Assembly: GCF_014201415.1 (NCBI RefSeq)
Contig: NZ_JACHEH010000003.1
Coordinates: forward strand, 1 to 64,000
Source: Chelatococcus composti
GTDB taxonomy: Bacteria > Pseudomonadota > Alphaproteobacteria > Rhizobiales > Beijerinckiaceae
Direction of reading: 5' to 3'
Length of the DNA: 64,000 nt
Position 1 is the first letter of the stretch. Each line of letters starts with the position of its first letter. Positions 1 through 9,191 of this stretch are shown piece after piece. The position numbers and the translations under genes are program-made. The notes under the pieces were generated by a model. That model did not search any database. It had not been told where the DNA came from and was given only the letters and a program-made list of their open reading frames with translations.

Positions 1-129
1 GTCGACGCCAACATGGAAGAGGAGTCCACCAAGCTGCAGGCGCTGCAGGTCCAGCAGCAGCTCGGCATCCAGGCCCTCTCCATCGCCAACTCCTCCATGC
101 AGAACGTCCTGTCGCTGTTCCGCGGCTAA
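1..129 (+). CDS. fliC: Flagellin, C-terminal fragment (5' end outside window)
   Basis: The window opens inside an open frame that encodes 42 residues and stops at TAA 127-129. The peptide contains [15 protein letters not shown] and ends in VLSLFRG. This is the typical C-terminal D0 helix of rhizobial flagellins (LGxQALSIAN...ILSLFR), which packs into the filament core. A strong terminator follows directly, so this is the last gene of its transcript. The flagellar genes downstream support the call. The number of flagellin copies and the N-terminal part cannot be judged from here. Confidence 0.9.
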   Translation, partial: VDANMEEESTKLQALQVQQQLGIQALSIANSSMQNVLSLFRG

Positions 130-154
130 TAGGGACTTTTCCTCGCATGCAAGA

Positions 155-187
155 GGCCGCGCCCGCCGGGCGCGGCCTTTTTGTTTT
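155..187 (+). terminator. Rho-independent terminator after flagellin gene
   Basis: A perfect 10-bp inverted repeat (155-164 with 168-177, three-base loop) is followed directly by a T-rich run (TTTTTGTTTT). It sits 25 bases after the flagellin stop codon and separates the flagellin transcript from the fliF operon. Confidence 0.92.
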
Positions 188-199
188 GCAACCTCCGGA

Positions 200-211
200 C
201 AAGGTTCGAGG
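200..211 (+). promoter_or_regulatory. Candidate CAAGG-type box upstream of fliF
   Basis: The word ACAAGGTTCGAG lies 174 bases before fliF. It resembles GCAAGGTTAACG before flgB and related words before other flagellar and chemotaxis transcripts in this window. It may be a shared regulator site. The core is short and could occur by chance. Confidence 0.25.
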
Positions 212-384
212 GGGAGACTGCGGCCCTACGGTGTGGCGTTGTGCGCCGTGGCCAGGTACCGGGACCCGTTCCCTGACTGCCGTCGCGGCGCGTCCCGCAG
301 CGGCGCGCGCGGCAGGGTGACGAGCGCACCTGCGGCAGGGCTGCGCGCCGCGAGCGCAATTTTGGCAGGAGCAAGAAGCAGTTC

Positions 385-2016
385 ATGAACTCTCGTGCAC
401 AGGCCGAACAGCTCTGGGCCAACATTCGGGATCTCGGGACGCGGCGTCTGATCGCGCTCGGCCTCATCGGCCTTGCCGTCTTCCTCGTCGTCGGGCTCGG
501 CGCGTACTATCTCAGCCGCCCGCAACAGGAACCCCTCTACACCGGCCTCTCGCGCGAGGACGTGTCACGCATGGGCGCCGTCCTCAAGGATGCCGGCATC
601 CCGTTCGACGTCAGTGCTGACGGCACCTCGGTGCTTGTCAATTATGGCAACACGGCGCGCGCGCGCATGCTGCTTGCCGAGAAGGGCCTGCCGCAGAGCG
701 CCAATTCCGGCTACGAGCTGTTCAACGATCTTGGTTCGCTGGGGCTCACCTCCTTCATGCAGGAGGTGACGCGCGTTCGCGCGTTGGAGGGAGAGCTGGC
801 GCGCACGATCCAGACCATGGCCGGCATCAAGGCTGCGCGCGTCCATATTGTGCTGCCGGATCGCGGCTCCTTCCGCCGTGAGGCGCAGCCCGCTTCCGCC
901 TCCGTCGTGATCCGCACAGAGACTGCCGACAGCGTCACGCCGGCCCGCGCCATTCGCCACCTCGTCGCCGCGGCGATCCCGGGCATGAGTGTCGACAAGG
1001 TCACGGTGCTCAACACGGACGGCACGCTGGTTCTGGCCGGGGACGACGCGACGAGCGCCGCGACGGGGCGCATGGCCAGCCTCGAGCGCACGGTCAGCCT
1101 CGAGATTCAGGACAATGTCCGCAAGACTCTCGTCCCCTATCTCGGCCTGAGCAATTTCGAGGTCAGCGTCGCCGCGCGCCTCAATACGGACCGTACCCGC
1201 ACCAACGAGACGATCTACGACCCCGAATCCCGCGTGGAGCGGTCCGTCCGGACCATTCGCGAGACCGAGGTCTCGCAGAACCGCAACAACCAAAACCCGA
1301 CAACAGTGCAGCAGAACCTGCCCGACGAGCAGGTGCAGGCCTCTGGCGGGGAGGTGTCAAGCGAGGACAACCAGCGGCGCGAGGAGGTCACGAACTACGA
1401 GATCTCCAGCAAGACGGTAGAGACCGTGCGTGACGGCTATCGCATCGAGCGGCTGTCGATTGCGGTGCTCGTCAATCGGGAGCGTCTCGCCGCGCTTGCC
1501 GGTCCGAACGCGACCGACGCAGCCATCGACCAGCAGATGCGCGAGATCGAGCAGCTGGTCGCGTCCGCCGCGGGCGCTGTCACGGACCGCGGCGACCAGA
1601 TCAAGGTCTCGGCGGTCAACTTCATCGAGGATTCGCGCAATCTCGAGCCCGTTCCGCCGATCAGCATCGGCGAGCTGCTGGTGCGCCAGTCCGGCAACTT
1701 CATCAATGCCGCCACCATCCTCGTTGTGGCGCTGCTCGTCATCTGGTTCGGTCTGAGGCCAGCCGTCACCGCCATCCTGGCCCGCCCGCCGGCCGAGGAG
1801 GCGAAGGTCGCCGCGGCCGAGGGCGACCCGGCCCTGCCGCCGGGCGCTGAGGCGCCGCAGCTCGCCGGCCCGTCCGAAGGCTCGAACCTCATCGAGGAGC
1901 TCACCATCCGCATGAACCAGTCGCCGGCCCGACGGCTCGAGCAGATGGTGGAGTTCAGTGAGGAGCAGGCGGCGGCCATCCTCAAGCAGTGGCTGTATCA
2001 GGAGGATCCCGCCTGA
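385..2016 (+). CDS. fliF: Flagellar MS-ring protein FliF
   Basis: FliF forms the MS ring in the inner membrane, the base on which the rod, C ring and export gate assemble. The 543-residue product has an N-terminal membrane helix (about residues 20-42). Next come YscJ/FliF ring-building domains, including the stretch TVLNTDGTLVL, and a variable periplasmic region rich in Q and N. A second membrane helix lies at about 435-458. The acidic C-terminal tail (RRLEQMVEFSEEQAAAILKQ) is where FliG binds in the family. An AGGAG at 367-371 precedes the ATG. It begins a long operon, and its TGA overlaps the fliH start by one base. Confidence 0.97.
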   Translation: MNSRAQAEQLWANIRDLGTRRLIALGLIGLAVFLVVGLGAYYLSRPQQEPLYTGLSREDVSRMGAVLKDAGIPFDVSADGTSVLVNYGNTARARMLLAEKGLPQSANSGYELFNDLGSLGLTSFMQEVTRVRALEGELARTIQTMAGIKAARVHIVLPDRGSFRREAQPASASVVIRTETADSVTPARAIRHLVAAAIPGMSVDKVTVLNTDGTLVLAGDDATSAATGRMASLERTVSLEIQDNVRKTLVPYLGLSNFEVSVAARLNTDRTRTNETIYDPESRVERSVRTIRETEVSQNRNNQNPTTVQQNLPDEQVQASGGEVSSEDNQRREEVTNYEISSKTVETVRDGYRIERLSIAVLVNRERLAALAGPNATDAAIDQQMREIEQLVASAAGAVTDRGDQIKVSAVNFIEDSRNLEPVPPISIGELLVRQSGNFINAATILVVALLVIWFGLRPAVTAILARPPAEEAKVAAAEGDPALPPGAEAPQLAGPSEGSNLIEELTIRMNQSPARRLEQMVEFSEEQAAAILKQWLYQEDPA

Positions 2017-2660
2017 TGCCGCGACCGCCGCTGGTCAGCTTGCTCGTCGATTTCAACGCGGAGGAGCGCCGGCTGTCACAGCCGGCGCCCCGGCGTGCGG
2101 GGGCGCCACCGTCCCAGTCGTTGGTGCAGCCGCCGGCGCGCGATGCCGAGGTGCAGATCGCCCAGGCGCTCGAGAAGGGGCGCAACGAGGGCTGGGCGGC
2201 GGCCGAGGCGGCGTGGGAGGAGAAGCTGCGCGTCGAGCGCGAGCAATTCCAGCAACAATTGGCTGCCGCGCGCGCCGAATGGGCACGGAATGAGGGGCAG
2301 GTTCTCGCCGAAGCGATTCACGTTGCCTTCAACGCCATGCAGTCGCGTCTGTCGACGGCACTGGCGCGCACGCTGACACCATTTCTGGAGCAGGCCCAGC
2401 GCGAGCGTGCGCTGGCGGCGCTGGCCGATGCCGTGCGCACGCTCGCCGAGACGACGCAGCACGAGCTCATCGAAATCAGCGCAGCGGATGACCTTGCCGC
2501 GGCGCTCGCGGGCCATCTCGGCGACCTGGCTGCCGCCGTCCGCTTCGTGCCGGGGACGGGGCCGGATGTGCGTGTCGTCGCCGACGATACGGTCATCGAA
2601 ACGCGGCTCGCCGAATGGGCGGCGGAGCTCGCGGCAGTCGTTGGGCAGGACGCGTCATGA
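2016..2660 (+). CDS. fliH: FliH-like flagellar export ATPase regulator
   Basis: FliH is the stator and regulator of the FliI ATPase in the flagellar type III export apparatus. The 214-residue product has a proline-rich N-terminus, then a long charged coiled coil with regularly spaced Ala/Glu (about residues 45-95). The C-terminal domain ends in DVRVVADDTVIETRLAEWAAEL, like the FliH/YscL C-terminus. The ATG at 2016 is chosen because it overlaps the fliF stop and has AGGAGG 11 bases upstream. Position between fliF and motB supports the call, although the family diverges strongly in sequence. Confidence 0.75.
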   Translation: MPRPPLVSLLVDFNAEERRLSQPAPRRAGAPPSQSLVQPPARDAEVQIAQALEKGRNEGWAAAEAAWEEKLRVEREQFQQQLAAARAEWARNEGQVLAEAIHVAFNAMQSRLSTALARTLTPFLEQAQRERALAALADAVRTLAETTQHELIEISAADDLAAALAGHLGDLAAAVRFVPGTGPDVRVVADDTVIETRLAEWAAELAAVVGQDAS

Positions 2661-3892
2661 GCGACAAGAACCCTTCCGAAATCATTCTCGTCCGGCGCGG
2701 GTACGAGGAAGAGGATGCGCACCACGGCGGCGTCTGGAAGATCGCCCATGCCGACTTCATGACGGCGATGATGGCCTTCTTCCTCGTCATGTGGCTGATC
2801 AACGTGACCGATCAGACGACCCGCAGCGAGGTGGCCAAGTATTTCAACCCGCTGAAGCTCGCCGACAGTGTCACCGACCGCAAGGGGTTGCGCGATCCGA
2901 CGATCGGCCATCCCTCGGGCGAGCCGGACAAGCAAGGCCAGCCGCTCAGTGTGCAGCCCGGGCAAGGACAGGGCGGGGGCAGCGGCAAGGATGGCCGCCA
3001 GCCCCGCGACGAGGGCCGGGGCAAGGGCGAGGCGGCGGGTAACCGCAGCGCGCAGTCGCCGCTGGCGAAATACAAGGACAGTGCACTTTTCCAGGATCCC
3101 TATGCCGTTCTGGCGCAGCTCGCCGCCGAGCCGGCCACGGCCAATGACCCGAAGCCGGTGCCGTCGAGCGTCGACCTCGTCATGGGCGAGACGGCCGAGA
3201 TCGGCATCAGCGGCGGTGAGGCCCACCGCGACCCGTTCGACCCGACCTACTGGCGGACGGTGCCGCTCCAGCCGGCACGCCAGCAGCCGCCCGGCGATCC
3301 GGGCACCGTGAACAAGGCTCCGGAAACGGCCAAGCCGGATGCGCTCGCCCGTGCCACGACCGACACCGCCCCGGCAGAAGGCACGGCTGGCGAGATGGCC
3401 GCCGCCACGGCAGCTCCCGGTGGCGAAATGTCGGAAGAGCTGGCGGCCCTCCAGCGGGAGCTGCAGGCAGCTTTCGCGGGCGAGGGCACGGCCGTGCCCC
3501 ATCTGCACGTCGAGAAGTCCGGCGATGGCACGCTCATCAGCCTCACCGACGAGGCCAACTTCAGCATGTTCCCCATCGGCTCGGCCGTCCCGCAGCCGCA
3601 GGTGGTGCGTATCATGCAGCGCATTGCCGAGACACTGGCGAAGCGCCCCGGCAAGATCATTGTGCGCGGACATACCGACGGCCGCCCCTTCCGCTCGGCG
3701 GACTATGACAACTGGCGCCTGTCGACGGCCCGCGCCCATGCGGCGGTCTACATGCTGGTGCGCGGCGGCCTGTCCGACAGCCGGATCGAGCGCGTCGAAG
3801 GTCATGCGGATCACATGCTCAAGGTCCCCGACGATCCGAATGCGGCCGAGAACCGGCGCATCGAGATCCTGCTCAAGGAGGAGAGCCGGTGA
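2657..3892 (+). CDS. motB: Flagellar motor stator protein MotB
   Basis: MotB anchors the stator to peptidoglycan and forms the ion channel with MotA. The 411-residue product has a single N-terminal membrane helix in which Asp33 (in AHADFMTAMMAFF) matches the essential proton-carrying aspartate. A long low-complexity periplasmic linker (about residues 85-265), longer than in enteric MotB, leads to a C-terminal OmpA-like peptidoglycan-binding domain (IIVRGHTDGRPF, then NRRIEILL). The start at 2657 overlaps the fliH stop as ATGA and gives the normal short cytoplasmic tail. motA lies elsewhere, in the leftward operon near 19 kb, as is usual in rhizobia. Confidence 0.95.
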   Translation: MSDKNPSEIILVRRGYEEEDAHHGGVWKIAHADFMTAMMAFFLVMWLINVTDQTTRSEVAKYFNPLKLADSVTDRKGLRDPTIGHPSGEPDKQGQPLSVQPGQGQGGGSGKDGRQPRDEGRGKGEAAGNRSAQSPLAKYKDSALFQDPYAVLAQLAAEPATANDPKPVPSSVDLVMGETAEIGISGGEAHRDPFDPTYWRTVPLQPARQQPPGDPGTVNKAPETAKPDALARATTDTAPAEGTAGEMAAATAAPGGEMSEELAALQRELQAAFAGEGTAVPHLHVEKSGDGTLISLTDEANFSMFPIGSAVPQPQVVRIMQRIAETLAKRPGKIIVRGHTDGRPFRSADYDNWRLSTARAHAAVYMLVRGGLSDSRIERVEGHADHMLKVPDDPNAAENRRIEILLKEESR

Positions 3893-5298
3893 GGGCACTC
3901 GCCGCCACCGTCCTTGCCGGCTTCGTCACGCTCGCCGCTGCGGCCCAGGCTGCCGGCGGGAAGGTGGATGCCCAGCCGTACGAACTCGTGCGTACCCTGC
4001 AGCACATGCAGGACCAGATCGCCGCGGGCTCGACGGCGGCCCATGCCGGCCAGCGCGGGCTCCTCAAGCTGATCGAGGAGCACTTCATGGCGGCGCCCGC
4101 GGAGGTCTGGCAGGAGCCGCGGAATGCTCGCGCCGCCGTGGTCTACCTGCTCAGCGGGGGTCAGCCGAGCGTCATCCGCCACCTTCTCGGTTTCGAGCGC
4201 AAGCCCAATGTCGACGAACGGCTGTTGCTCGGCGCCCTCGCCTATGTCGAGGGGCAGGAGGACGAGGCGCGCAGGCTGCTCCAGCCGGTGTCGCCGCGTG
4301 CGCTTGCGCCGGGGCTCGGCGGGCAGATTGCCCTTGTCAAGGCCGCCTTGCTCGTGCGGGACCAGCCGGCTGCGGCCATGGAGATGCTGGCCCTCGCCCG
4401 CCTGCTGATGCCGGGAACGCTGGTGGAGGAGGCGGCGCTGCGCCGCGAGATCTTCGTCGCGAGCCAGCTCGGCGATCTCGACCGTTTTGAGGCGCTGGCA
4501 GAGCGCTACATGCGGCGCTTCCGGCATTCCGTCTATGCCGGCAATTTCCAGCAGCGTTTCGCCGCGGCGCTCACACGCCTCGATTTCACGAAGGACCCGG
4601 CCCGGTTCGGCCGCCTCGACGGAATGCTCGACAACCTCGACCCGGTGACGCGGCGCGATCTCTATCTGCTCGTGTCGCGCGCCTCGGTCTACGAAGGGCG
4701 CATCGAGGCGGCGATCCACACCGCACGGCAGGCGCTTGCGCTCTCCCGCCCGGGCGAGGCAGCGGCGGAGCGCGCCCGCCTCTACCAGGCCGCGGCGAAG
4801 ATCGTGACCGAAGCCGGCTATGACGAGGCTCGCGCGGAGCTGCGTGCCATCAACCGCTCGCTCCTGTCGCAGGCCGATCTCGAGCTGCTTGAGACCGCAC
4901 AGAGCCTCGCGCGGCACATCCGGCAGTGGCCTGCTGCCCTGCCCGAGCCGCCGGAGGTCGCGGACGAGTCAATTGCAGCTGCGCCGAAGACGGATGCGAA
5001 GCCAGCGGGCGGGCAGAGCCGCACGGCCTCGAAGCCGGCGGCGAGGGCCGGTGCCGAGGCGGCACTCCCGGCGGCGGAGAAGCCGTCCGTTCCCGCACCG
5101 GTCTCCCGCCCGGCAGCACCGTCTGCGGCGGACTGGCAGCCCGCGGTGCAGCAGGCGTCTCCGGTCACGGCCCCGGCGGAGGCAGTGCCCGTCACGCCAT
5201 CTGTCATCCAGCAGCCGACGCCCACGATCATGCGGGCGCAGGAACTCATCGGGGCGGTCGATGCCCTGCTCAAGGGAGCTCAGGGAGACAAAGAATGA
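3889..5298 (+). CDS. motC: Periplasmic motility protein MotC
   Basis: In Sinorhizobium MotC is a periplasmic protein that works with MotB and is needed for flagellar rotation. The 469-residue product begins with a signal peptide (about residues 1-21, ending AAQAAGG), then a mostly helical repeat-like domain with the family segment YELVRTLQHMQDQIAAGS. A proline/alanine-rich tail follows from about residue 360. The GTG start overlaps the motB stop as GTGA. The motB-motC-fliK order matches motB-motC-motD of rhizobia. Confidence 0.9.
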   Translation: MRALAATVLAGFVTLAAAAQAAGGKVDAQPYELVRTLQHMQDQIAAGSTAAHAGQRGLLKLIEEHFMAAPAEVWQEPRNARAAVVYLLSGGQPSVIRHLLGFERKPNVDERLLLGALAYVEGQEDEARRLLQPVSPRALAPGLGGQIALVKAALLVRDQPAAAMEMLALARLLMPGTLVEEAALRREIFVASQLGDLDRFEALAERYMRRFRHSVYAGNFQQRFAAALTRLDFTKDPARFGRLDGMLDNLDPVTRRDLYLLVSRASVYEGRIEAAIHTARQALALSRPGEAAAERARLYQAAAKIVTEAGYDEARAELRAINRSLLSQADLELLETAQSLARHIRQWPAALPEPPEVADESIAAAPKTDAKPAGGQSRTASKPAARAGAEAALPAAEKPSVPAPVSRPAAPSAADWQPAVQQASPVTAPAEAVPVTPSVIQQPTPTIMRAQELIGAVDALLKGAQGDKE

Positions 5299-6635
5299 CG
5301 ATGCTCGATCCGTCGTTCCTGCGCATGCCGGTCCAGCGCGATGTGCCTGCCGACGGGAGCGCCCGGGGGGAGGCGCACGGCAGGCAGGACGGCGACGCCT
5401 TCCGCGCCCTGCTTGAGAAGGTGCAGGGTGTGGGCCGGCGCGGCGAGGCGGCGGGCGAGGAGAGGCGCGCCGAGGCTGCGCCGCCACGCTCCCTGCGCGC
5501 GCTGGTCGAGCGGCTCGGCGAAGTGGTGGGGGCCGGGGAAGAGACCGCCGATGCTTCCGCGCCTGCCGACGGCGAATGGGCCGACGTGCTGCCGGAGGGG
5601 GCGGAGGCAAGGGCTGACGGTGCGGCAGAGGCCGCGGGCCGGCAGCCCCGCGTGAACGCGGACGGCGTCAACCTGCCGGTTTCGGAGCGGCCCGCGAAGC
5701 AGGCCGATGCTGAAGCCGATGTTGCGGCGACCAAGCAACAGGCGGTCGATGAGGAGGGCACAGCCGCGCAGCGTCTGGCGGGCACGAAGCAGGGCTTGGG
5801 CGTCGACACTGCGCCGAGGGAGCGCCCTTTGCCAAAGCTGACGGTGGTGGGGCGGGAGACGCATTTCGAGCCGGTCGGCGTCGTGAAGCCGCAGGCCGGC
5901 GCGGGCGAGGCTGCCGAGGAGCCGCTGCCGCAGGTCAAGGGGCGCGTCGAGAGCTCACCGCCGGCCGGGCTGCGCGAGGCACGGCGCCAGGGCGGGCAGC
6001 CTGCCGAAAAGGCTGCGGCGCTGCGCGCGGTGAAGGTCGAGGCCGAGGCTGCCGGCAGCACCGGCCCGCAGGCCGAGGGCCTTCCGGCCCAGACGCTGCA
6101 GCAGCTTGGCGAGCGGCTCGCCGGCGAGGCACGCGGCCTCGCCTCCAGCCGCACGCAACCTGCCGGCCATGCGGCCGAGATGCAGGCGCAGCCGGGGCAG
6201 CAGCAGGCGGGCGGGCCCGTGCGCGTCCTGCACATCCAGCTCCATCCTGCCGAGCTTGGCAGCGTGAGCGTGCGCATGCGCCTCGTCGGTGACGGCATCG
6301 AGGTCCACATGCGCGCCAGCGATGCTCGCACCGTGCAGATGCTGCAGAACGACAGCGAAGCGCTCACCGGTGTCCTGCGGGCGGCCGGCTACCGGCCCGA
6401 GGTGGTGACGCTTCAGATCGGTTCTGCCGATGCCGGTGGGGGCCAGACACTGCACGGTGGCGGCCAGCAGTCGGCGGCCGGCCAGCAGGCATTCCAGGGA
6501 GAGACTTCGGGTGGCGGGCGAGGCGCCTCGCCCTCGCAGGCGGAGGAGCACGCCCGCAGATCACGGCGAGAGGGAGAAGGCGATGGCCATACGGGCCTGG
6601 CTTCTGGCCGCGATAGCAGCGGCATCTATCTCTAG
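5295..6635 (+). CDS. fliK: Flagellar hook-length control protein (FliK/MotD type)
   Basis: FliK measures hook length and switches export from hook to filament substrates. In Sinorhizobium the gene in this place was first named motD and later shown to be FliK. The 446-residue product is Ala/Glu/Gly-rich and low in complexity over its first three quarters. It has a compact C-terminal hook-length domain (about residues 305-380) containing LHIQLHPAELGSVSVRMRL. The ATG at 5295 overlaps the motC stop as ATGA. Its 3' end overlaps the next gene by 53 bases in another frame. Confidence 0.88.
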   Translation: MTMLDPSFLRMPVQRDVPADGSARGEAHGRQDGDAFRALLEKVQGVGRRGEAAGEERRAEAAPPRSLRALVERLGEVVGAGEETADASAPADGEWADVLPEGAEARADGAAEAAGRQPRVNADGVNLPVSERPAKQADAEADVAATKQQAVDEEGTAAQRLAGTKQGLGVDTAPRERPLPKLTVVGRETHFEPVGVVKPQAGAGEAAEEPLPQVKGRVESSPPAGLREARRQGGQPAEKAAALRAVKVEAEAAGSTGPQAEGLPAQTLQQLGERLAGEARGLASSRTQPAGHAAEMQAQPGQQQAGGPVRVLHIQLHPAELGSVSVRMRLVGDGIEVHMRASDARTVQMLQNDSEALTGVLRAAGYRPEVVTLQIGSADAGGGQTLHGGGQQSAAGQQAFQGETSGGGRGASPSQAEEHARRSRREGEGDGHTGLASGRDSSGIYL

Positions 6636-7158
6636 CGTGGCGACCGCTGCCGATGCTCCTGCCGGCGGCAGCGCCGTCTGCGAAGGCGAGATCACCCGTG
6701 CAGCCGCGAAGTATGGTGTGCCAGTCGGCGTGCTTTATGCCGTCGGCCTGACAGAGACCGGGCGGCGCGGCTCCATGCAGCCCTATGCCATGAACATCCA
6801 GGGCACGGCCTATTTTGCGCCGGATGCGAAGGCCGCCATCCGCCGCTTCCACGAGGCGCGTCGCGATGGCATCAAGCTGATCGACCTGGGCTGCATGCAG
6901 ATCAACCACCACTACCACAGCGACCGTTTTCCCTCGCTGGAGGCCATGCTCGACCCGCGCCACAACGTGGAATATGCGGCCCGCTTCCTGAAAGAGCTGA
7001 AACAGCGCGAGGGCACCTGGACGATGGCTGTCGCGCGCTATCATGCCGGCCCGGACAACGACGCGGCGCAGAAGCGCTATGTCTGCCGCGTCATCGCCAA
7101 TCTGGTGGCCGTCGGCTTCGGCGCATGGACGCCGAACGCGCGCAGCTTCTGCAGCTGA
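6583..7158 (+). CDS. Flagellar-cluster lytic transglycosylase (SLT domain)
   Basis: This is a predicted periplasmic muramidase that would open peptidoglycan for the rod. The 191-residue product has a signal peptide (about residues 1-23) and a compact lysozyme-like SLT domain. Glu in AVGLTETG is the expected catalytic acid, followed by the family blocks YAMNIQG, DLGCMQIN and ARYHAG. The start at 6583 is preferred because GGAGAAGG precedes it and a good signal peptide follows. It overlaps the fliK 3' end. The rod-binding half of a FlgJ-like function is encoded separately at 30966, so this probably supplies the enzymatic half, like SltF of Rhodobacter. Confidence 0.85.
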   Translation: MAIRAWLLAAIAAASISSVATAADAPAGGSAVCEGEITRAAAKYGVPVGVLYAVGLTETGRRGSMQPYAMNIQGTAYFAPDAKAAIRRFHEARRDGIKLIDLGCMQINHHYHSDRFPSLEAMLDPRHNVEYAARFLKELKQREGTWTMAVARYHAGPDNDAAQKRYVCRVIANLVAVGFGAWTPNARSFCS

Positions 7159-7188
7159 GGGGCCGGAGGGGCGACGGGACAGCCTCGT

Positions 7189-7200
7189 GCAAGGTTAACG
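7189..7200 (+). promoter_or_regulatory. Candidate GCAAG-type box upstream of flgB
   Basis: GCAAGGTTAACG lies 44 bases before the flgB start in the gap after the transglycosylase gene. It includes the palindrome GTTAAC. Similar words precede several other transcripts in this window. A GCGATAGT follows at 7221, but no regular spacing to it is seen at the other sites. Confidence 0.3.
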
Positions 7201-7243
7201 AACTACAAACGTCTCGGCATGCGATAGTGCAGGAGGCGTTCTG

Positions 7244-7627
7244 TTGGACCCCGTCTATCTTTTCAAGGTCGCAGCCCGCCAGGCCGACTGGCTCGCGGTC
7301 CGGCAGTCGACGGTCTCGGGCAACATCTCCAACGTCAACACGCCGGGCTACAAGGCGCGGGACGTCGTGCCCTTCGACGAGGTGATGGACAGGACACGCC
7401 TGACCCTCGCCGCCACCAACCCGCGGCACTTCAGCGTCGACGAGGCGGGCGCCAAGACGGCGAAGGTCCGCAAGGGCGACAGCTGGGAAATCGTTCACTC
7501 GGGCAACAGCGTCAGCCTGGAGCAGGAGCTGCTCAAGGCCTCTGAGATCAATCGCGACTATTCGCTGAACACGAACATCGTGCGGTCCTTCCACCGCATG
7601 TACCTGATGAGCGTGAAGGGATCCTGA
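7244..7627 (+). CDS. flgB: Flagellar proximal rod protein FlgB
   Basis: FlgB is a proximal rod subunit just above the MS ring. The 127-residue product has the rod-family N-terminal motif [14 protein letters not shown] and a C-terminal helix. The usual length is about 130 residues. The start is TTG at 7244, supported by AGGAGG at 7231-7236 with good spacing and by the length of the N-terminal helix. The TGA overlaps the flgC ATG by one base, so the two are probably translated together. Confidence 0.95.
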   Translation: MDPVYLFKVAARQADWLAVRQSTVSGNISNVNTPGYKARDVVPFDEVMDRTRLTLAATNPRHFSVDEAGAKTAKVRKGDSWEIVHSGNSVSLEQELLKASEINRDYSLNTNIVRSFHRMYLMSVKGS

Positions 7628-8049
7628 TGATCGATCCGCTACAGGCCTCTGCCCGTCTTTCCGCTGCGGGGCTCGAGGCGCAGTCGATGCGTCTGCGCGT
7701 CGTCTCCGAGAACATTGCCAACGCGCAATCGACCGGCTCCACGGCCGGCGCCGACCCCTACACGCGCAAGACCGTCACCTTCAAGAGCGAACTCGACCGC
7801 GCCCTCGGTGCCGCGACAGTCAAGGTCGACCGCATCGGCAGGGACAGGGCGCCCTACCGCATCGAATACGAGCCGGGCAACCCGGCCGCCGATGCGGATG
7901 GCTATGTCAAGTATCCGAACGTCAACATGCTGATCGAAATGGCCGACATGCGCGAGGCCAATCGCTCGTATGAAGCGAACCTGCAGATGATCAAGCAGGC
8001 GCGCTCCATGATCTCCATGACGATTGACTTGCTGAGAAGCTCCTCATGA
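7627..8049 (+). CDS. flgC: Flagellar proximal rod protein FlgC
   Basis: FlgC is a proximal rod subunit. The 140-residue product has the N-terminal rod helix with [12 protein letters not shown], a central [10 protein letters not shown] segment typical of FlgC, and the C-terminal block [20 protein letters not shown] shared by rod and hook proteins. The start overlaps the flgB stop (TGATG) and the end overlaps fliE (ATGA), giving a tight flgB-flgC-fliE block. Confidence 0.96.
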   Translation: MIDPLQASARLSAAGLEAQSMRLRVVSENIANAQSTGSTAGADPYTRKTVTFKSELDRALGAATVKVDRIGRDRAPYRIEYEPGNPAADADGYVKYPNVNMLIEMADMREANRSYEANLQMIKQARSMISMTIDLLRSSS

Positions 8050-8375
8050 TTGACCAGATCTCGTCCCTGACGTCGAACCTTGGCGGCGTGCAATCGATCA
8101 CTCAGGCGCGTCTTTCGGCAATGCAGGCGGTGAGCGCCGCCGCCACGGCGCGCCAGACGGCGAACTTCAGCGAGATCTTGGCCCAGGTCGCCGGCCAGGC
8201 GGTCGAGACGATGCGGCAGGGCGAGGCGGCCGCGCTCTCGGGCATCCAGGGCCAGGCCTCGGTGCAGCAGGTCGTGCAGGCCGTGATGTCCGCGGAGCAG
8301 ACGCTGCAGACGGCCATCGCGATCCGCGACAAGGTTGTGGCCGCATACCAGGAAATCAGCCGCATGGCGATCTGA
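8046..8375 (+). CDS. fliE: Flagellar hook-basal body protein FliE
   Basis: FliE joins the MS ring and export gate to the proximal rod. The 109-residue product is all-helical. Its C-terminal half contains [20 protein letters not shown] and ends [12 protein letters not shown], matching the conserved FliE C-terminus. Length and place after flgC are standard. Confidence 0.95.
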   Translation: MIDQISSLTSNLGGVQSITQARLSAMQAVSAAATARQTANFSEILAQVAGQAVETMRQGEAAALSGIQGQASVQQVVQAVMSAEQTLQTAIAIRDKVVAAYQEISRMAI

Positions 8376-8385
8376 GGAGGATCCG

Positions 8386-9174
8386 ATGAGAGCACTCGCC
8401 ATCGCGGCGACGGGCATGAACGCCCAGCAGACCAACGTTGAGGTCATCGCCAACAACATCGCGAACATCAACACCACGGCCTACAAGCGGGCGCGTGCCG
8501 AGTTCGCCGACCTGCTCTACCAGGTCGAGCGCATGCAGGGCATTCCGAACGTCGCCGACACGGCGCCGATCCCGGAAGGGGCGACGCTCGGCCTCGGTGT
8601 GCGGGCGGCGGCGATCCGCTACGTGCACCGCCAGGGGCCGTTGACGCAGACCTCGAACGAACTCGACCTCGCCATCAACGGCCGCGGCTGGTTCCAGGTG
8701 CAGGGGCCGGACGGCGAGCTGCTCTACACGCGAGCCGGCTCCTTCAACAAGAATGCCGACCGGCAGCTCGTCACGATTGAGGGCTACCTCGTCCAGCCCA
8801 TTATCACCATTCCGGAGAACACCATCGAGATCTCCGTCAACGCCACCGGCCAGGTCTTTGCCAAGGTCGCGGGCGAGGATGAGCCGCAGGAGCTCGGCCA
8901 GCTGGTCATCGCGAACTTCGCCAACGACGCCGGTCTCGAGCCGCTCGGCGACAACCTCTACCGCGAGACGACCGCCTCTGGCGAAGCGGTTCTCGGCGTG
9001 GCGGGCGACCCCGGCTACGGCAAGATCCTGCAGGGCTACCTCGAGGCCTCGAACGTCGATCCGGTCAAGGAGATCACCGAGCTCATCAGCGCCCAGCGGG
9101 CCTATGAGATGAACTCAAAGGTCATCCAGGCCGCCGACGAGATGGCGGCGACGGTCTCCAAGGGCATCCGTTGA
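8386..9174 (+). CDS. flgG: Flagellar distal rod protein FlgG
   Basis: FlgG builds the distal rod. The 262-residue product has the N-terminal motif [18 protein letters not shown], the mid-domain signature [14 protein letters not shown], and the C-terminal block [20 protein letters not shown], all typical of FlgG. The start at 8386 has GAGGAGG just upstream and gives the canonical N-terminus [11 protein letters not shown]. Length matches E. coli FlgG (260). The stop overlaps an alternative TTG start of flgA. Confidence 0.97.
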   Translation: MRALAIAATGMNAQQTNVEVIANNIANINTTAYKRARAEFADLLYQVERMQGIPNVADTAPIPEGATLGLGVRAAAIRYVHRQGPLTQTSNELDLAINGRGWFQVQGPDGELLYTRAGSFNKNADRQLVTIEGYLVQPIITIPENTIEISVNATGQVFAKVAGEDEPQELGQLVIANFANDAGLEPLGDNLYRETTASGEAVLGVAGDPGYGKILQGYLEASNVDPVKEITELISAQRAYEMNSKVIQAADEMAATVSKGIR

Positions 9175-9191
9175 TCGGGCGGGTGAACGCC

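Noticed and set aside
2318-3898. A 526-residue minus-strand frame opposite fliH and motB
   Set aside because: It spans two confident genes, is His/Arg-rich with no family resemblance, and has no upstream ribosome site.
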